A stretch of DNA of 64,000 nucleotides from Dehalococcoidia bacterium. GTDB lineage: Bacteria > Chloroflexota > Dehalococcoidia > Lucifugimonadales > UBA3495. Position 1 is the first letter of the stretch. Each line of letters opens with the position of its first letter. The position numbers and the translations under genes were made by a program. Below the pieces are notes generated by a model, which saw nothing but the letters and a program-made list of their open reading frames with translations, was not told the origin of the DNA and did no database searches. Below, in pieces: positions 62,986 to 64,000 of this stretch. The stretch covers positions 1 through 64,000 of the forward strand of contig JAJEIA010000100.1 of assembly GCA_022823505.1 (NCBI GenBank). The letters are read 5' to 3'.

Positions 62986-64000
62986 ATGCTAGAAGTCGTC
63001 CTTGCCGTCCTGGCGGCAGCAGGGCTAGCAACAGGAGCAGCAGCAGTGGTTTGGCTGCTGCTGTCGACCAGGAAGAGTGGAAACCAACTTGAACGCAGCC
63101 GCGAGGAGGCTGCGAACACCGTCACCCAGGCCGAAGAGGAGAAGCGGAGCATCCTCCTGCAGGCGCAGGAAGAGGCCTTGAAAATCCGGGAGGCCGGTGA
63201 CAAAGAGATCACGGAGCAACGGCGCGAACTCAACCGCATGGAGCGCCGCCATATCCAGCGAGAAGAACAGCTCGACCGCAAACTGGAGTCTTTGGAACAG
63301 CAGGAGTCGGAACTGGAAGAGCGGGAAACCCACGCCAAGTCCGAGCTGAAAAAAGCCGAAGACCTGAAATACCAGCACAACCGTGAGCTGGAACGGATCG
63401 CATCGTTGTCCATCGACGAAGCGCGAGACATCGTGCTGAAGCGTGGCGAAGAGGAAGCATCTCACGAACTGGCTCGCCGCTACTATGAGTTGGAGAAGGA
63501 ACACCAAACCCGGGCGGACGATAACGCCCGACGCATCCTCACCCTCGCCATAAATCGTCTTGCCACCGACGTTGTGTCGGAGAGCACGACTACTGTTGTT
63601 TCCCTGCCCAACGATGAGATGAAGGGTCGTCTCATCGGCCGCGAAGGACGTAACATACGGGCCCTCGAGGCCCACACCGGCGTGGACATCATCGTTGACG
63701 ACACGCCCGGAATCGTAACGCTATCCTGCTTTGACCCGGTTCGCCGGGAGATCGCCAGGCTGGCGATGACCCAACTGGTGAAAGACGGGCGCATCCAGCC
63801 CGCACGCATCGAGGAAGCGGTCAACCGGGCCGAACGCGACATCGAGGAGACGATGTGGCGGGCCGGCGAAGAAGCCACCTTCGAAGTTGGCGTGAGCGGA
63901 CTTGACCCCGAACTCATCAGGCTCCTGGGGCGGCTCAAGTATCGCTACAGCTACGGCGAAAACGTGCTCACCCATTCCATCGAGGTGGGCTTGCTGGCCG
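62986..64000 (+). CDS. rny: Ribonuclease Y, 3' end beyond window
   Basis: 338 residues seen, incomplete at the right edge. N-terminal membrane segment (VVLAVLAAAGLATGAAAVVWLLL), a long coiled coil (about 30-190), the KH domain with GRLIGREGRNIRALE (around 210) and the start of the HD domain (YSYGENVLTHSIEVGLLA). RNase Y starts mRNA decay at the membrane. Gene starts at ATG 62986 after GAGGAGG. The HD catalytic His begins at the very end of the window. Confidence 0.95.
   Translation, partial: MLEVVLAVLAAAGLATGAAAVVWLLLSTRKSGNQLERSREEAANTVTQAEEEKRSILLQAQEEALKIREAGDKEITEQRRELNRMERRHIQREEQLDRKLESLEQQESELEERETHAKSELKKAEDLKYQHNRELERIASLSIDEARDIVLKRGEEEASHELARRYYELEKEHQTRADDNARRILTLAINRLATDVVSESTTTVVSLPNDEMKGRLIGREGRNIRALEAHTGVDIIVDDTPGIVTLSCFDPVRREIARLAMTQLVKDGRIQPARIEEAVNRAERDIEETMWRAGEEATFEVGVSGLDPELIRLLGRLKYRYSYGENVLTHSIEVGLLA

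Overview
The window looks like chromosomal DNA of a high-GC, free-living or host-associated bacterium of the Chloroflexota, most like the SAR202/Dehalococcoidia side of that phylum. This is inferred from gene content, not from a marker-gene tree. The signs are a large secreted fibronectin-III protein of the type common there, many flavin- and FAD-dependent oxidoreductases of SAR202 style (LLM monooxygenase, acyl-CoA-dehydrogenase-like monooxygenase, GMC oxidoreductase), Uma2-family proteins, MutS2, RNase Y, and a Vms1/eRF1-like release-factor homologue.

Layout. 1-4.5 kb: giant FN3 surface protein with an unclear start. 4.9-6.3 kb: decayed IS1182-type transposase. 6.4-12.6 kb: acyl-CoA dehydrogenase; a tight run of TPR protein, PIN RNase, HIT protein, aspartic protease and YqeK-like HD hydrolase; aldo/keto reductase; STAS antagonist. 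12.7-25.1 kb, all minus strand: a urea locus read as urtA-B-C-D-E, glnA, ureA-B-C-F, uma2, ureG-D. It covers uptake, hydrolysis and ammonia assimilation, but has no ureE. 25.4-30.5 kb: MFS exporter, amidohydrolase, VOC protein, GMC oxidoreductase. 30.9-32.2 kb: VapBC45-like toxin-antitoxin pair and tRNA-Ala(TGC). 32.3-36.6 kb: lactonase, flavin monooxygenase-like ACAD, LLM oxidoreductase, NMT1-like binding protein. 36.9-37.6 kb: decayed IS4-type transposase. 37.7-41.4 kb: rplU-rpmA-rpmE with promoter and terminator, DUF1385 membrane protein, small unknowns, second Uma2 gene. 41.4-46.2 kb: alpha/beta hydrolase, lower-GC unknown genes, an OPA-like MFS transporter, VOC protein. 46.2-50.1 kb: mutS2, DinJ-YafQ toxin-antitoxin pair, VLRF1-like protein. 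50.2-55.2 kb: DinB/tetrapyrrole-methylase fusion, beta-hydroxyacid dehydrogenase, coiled-coil membrane protein, enoyl-CoA hydratase, cyclophilin lipoprotein, RraA-like protein. 55.6-59.5 kb: epimerase, folC, fabF, SWIM zinc-finger protein. 60.1-64 kb: a small secreted protein behind a near-consensus promoter, MFS transporter, PPOX-fold flavoprotein and rny, which runs off the end.

Two families of interspersed palindromic elements stand out. One (about 109 bp, four copies at 23.7, 28.2, 28.9 and 33.4 kb) always lies between tandem minus-strand genes. One copy splits urtA from urtB. The other (about 105-110 bp, two copies at 55.3 and 62.7 kb) lies in divergent promoter regions. The least ordinary gene-level candidates are the TPR/PIN/HIT/protease/YqeK run, the DinB-methylase fusion, the VLRF1-like protein, the 44.8-45.6 kb two-gene unit and the secreted protein at 60.1 kb.
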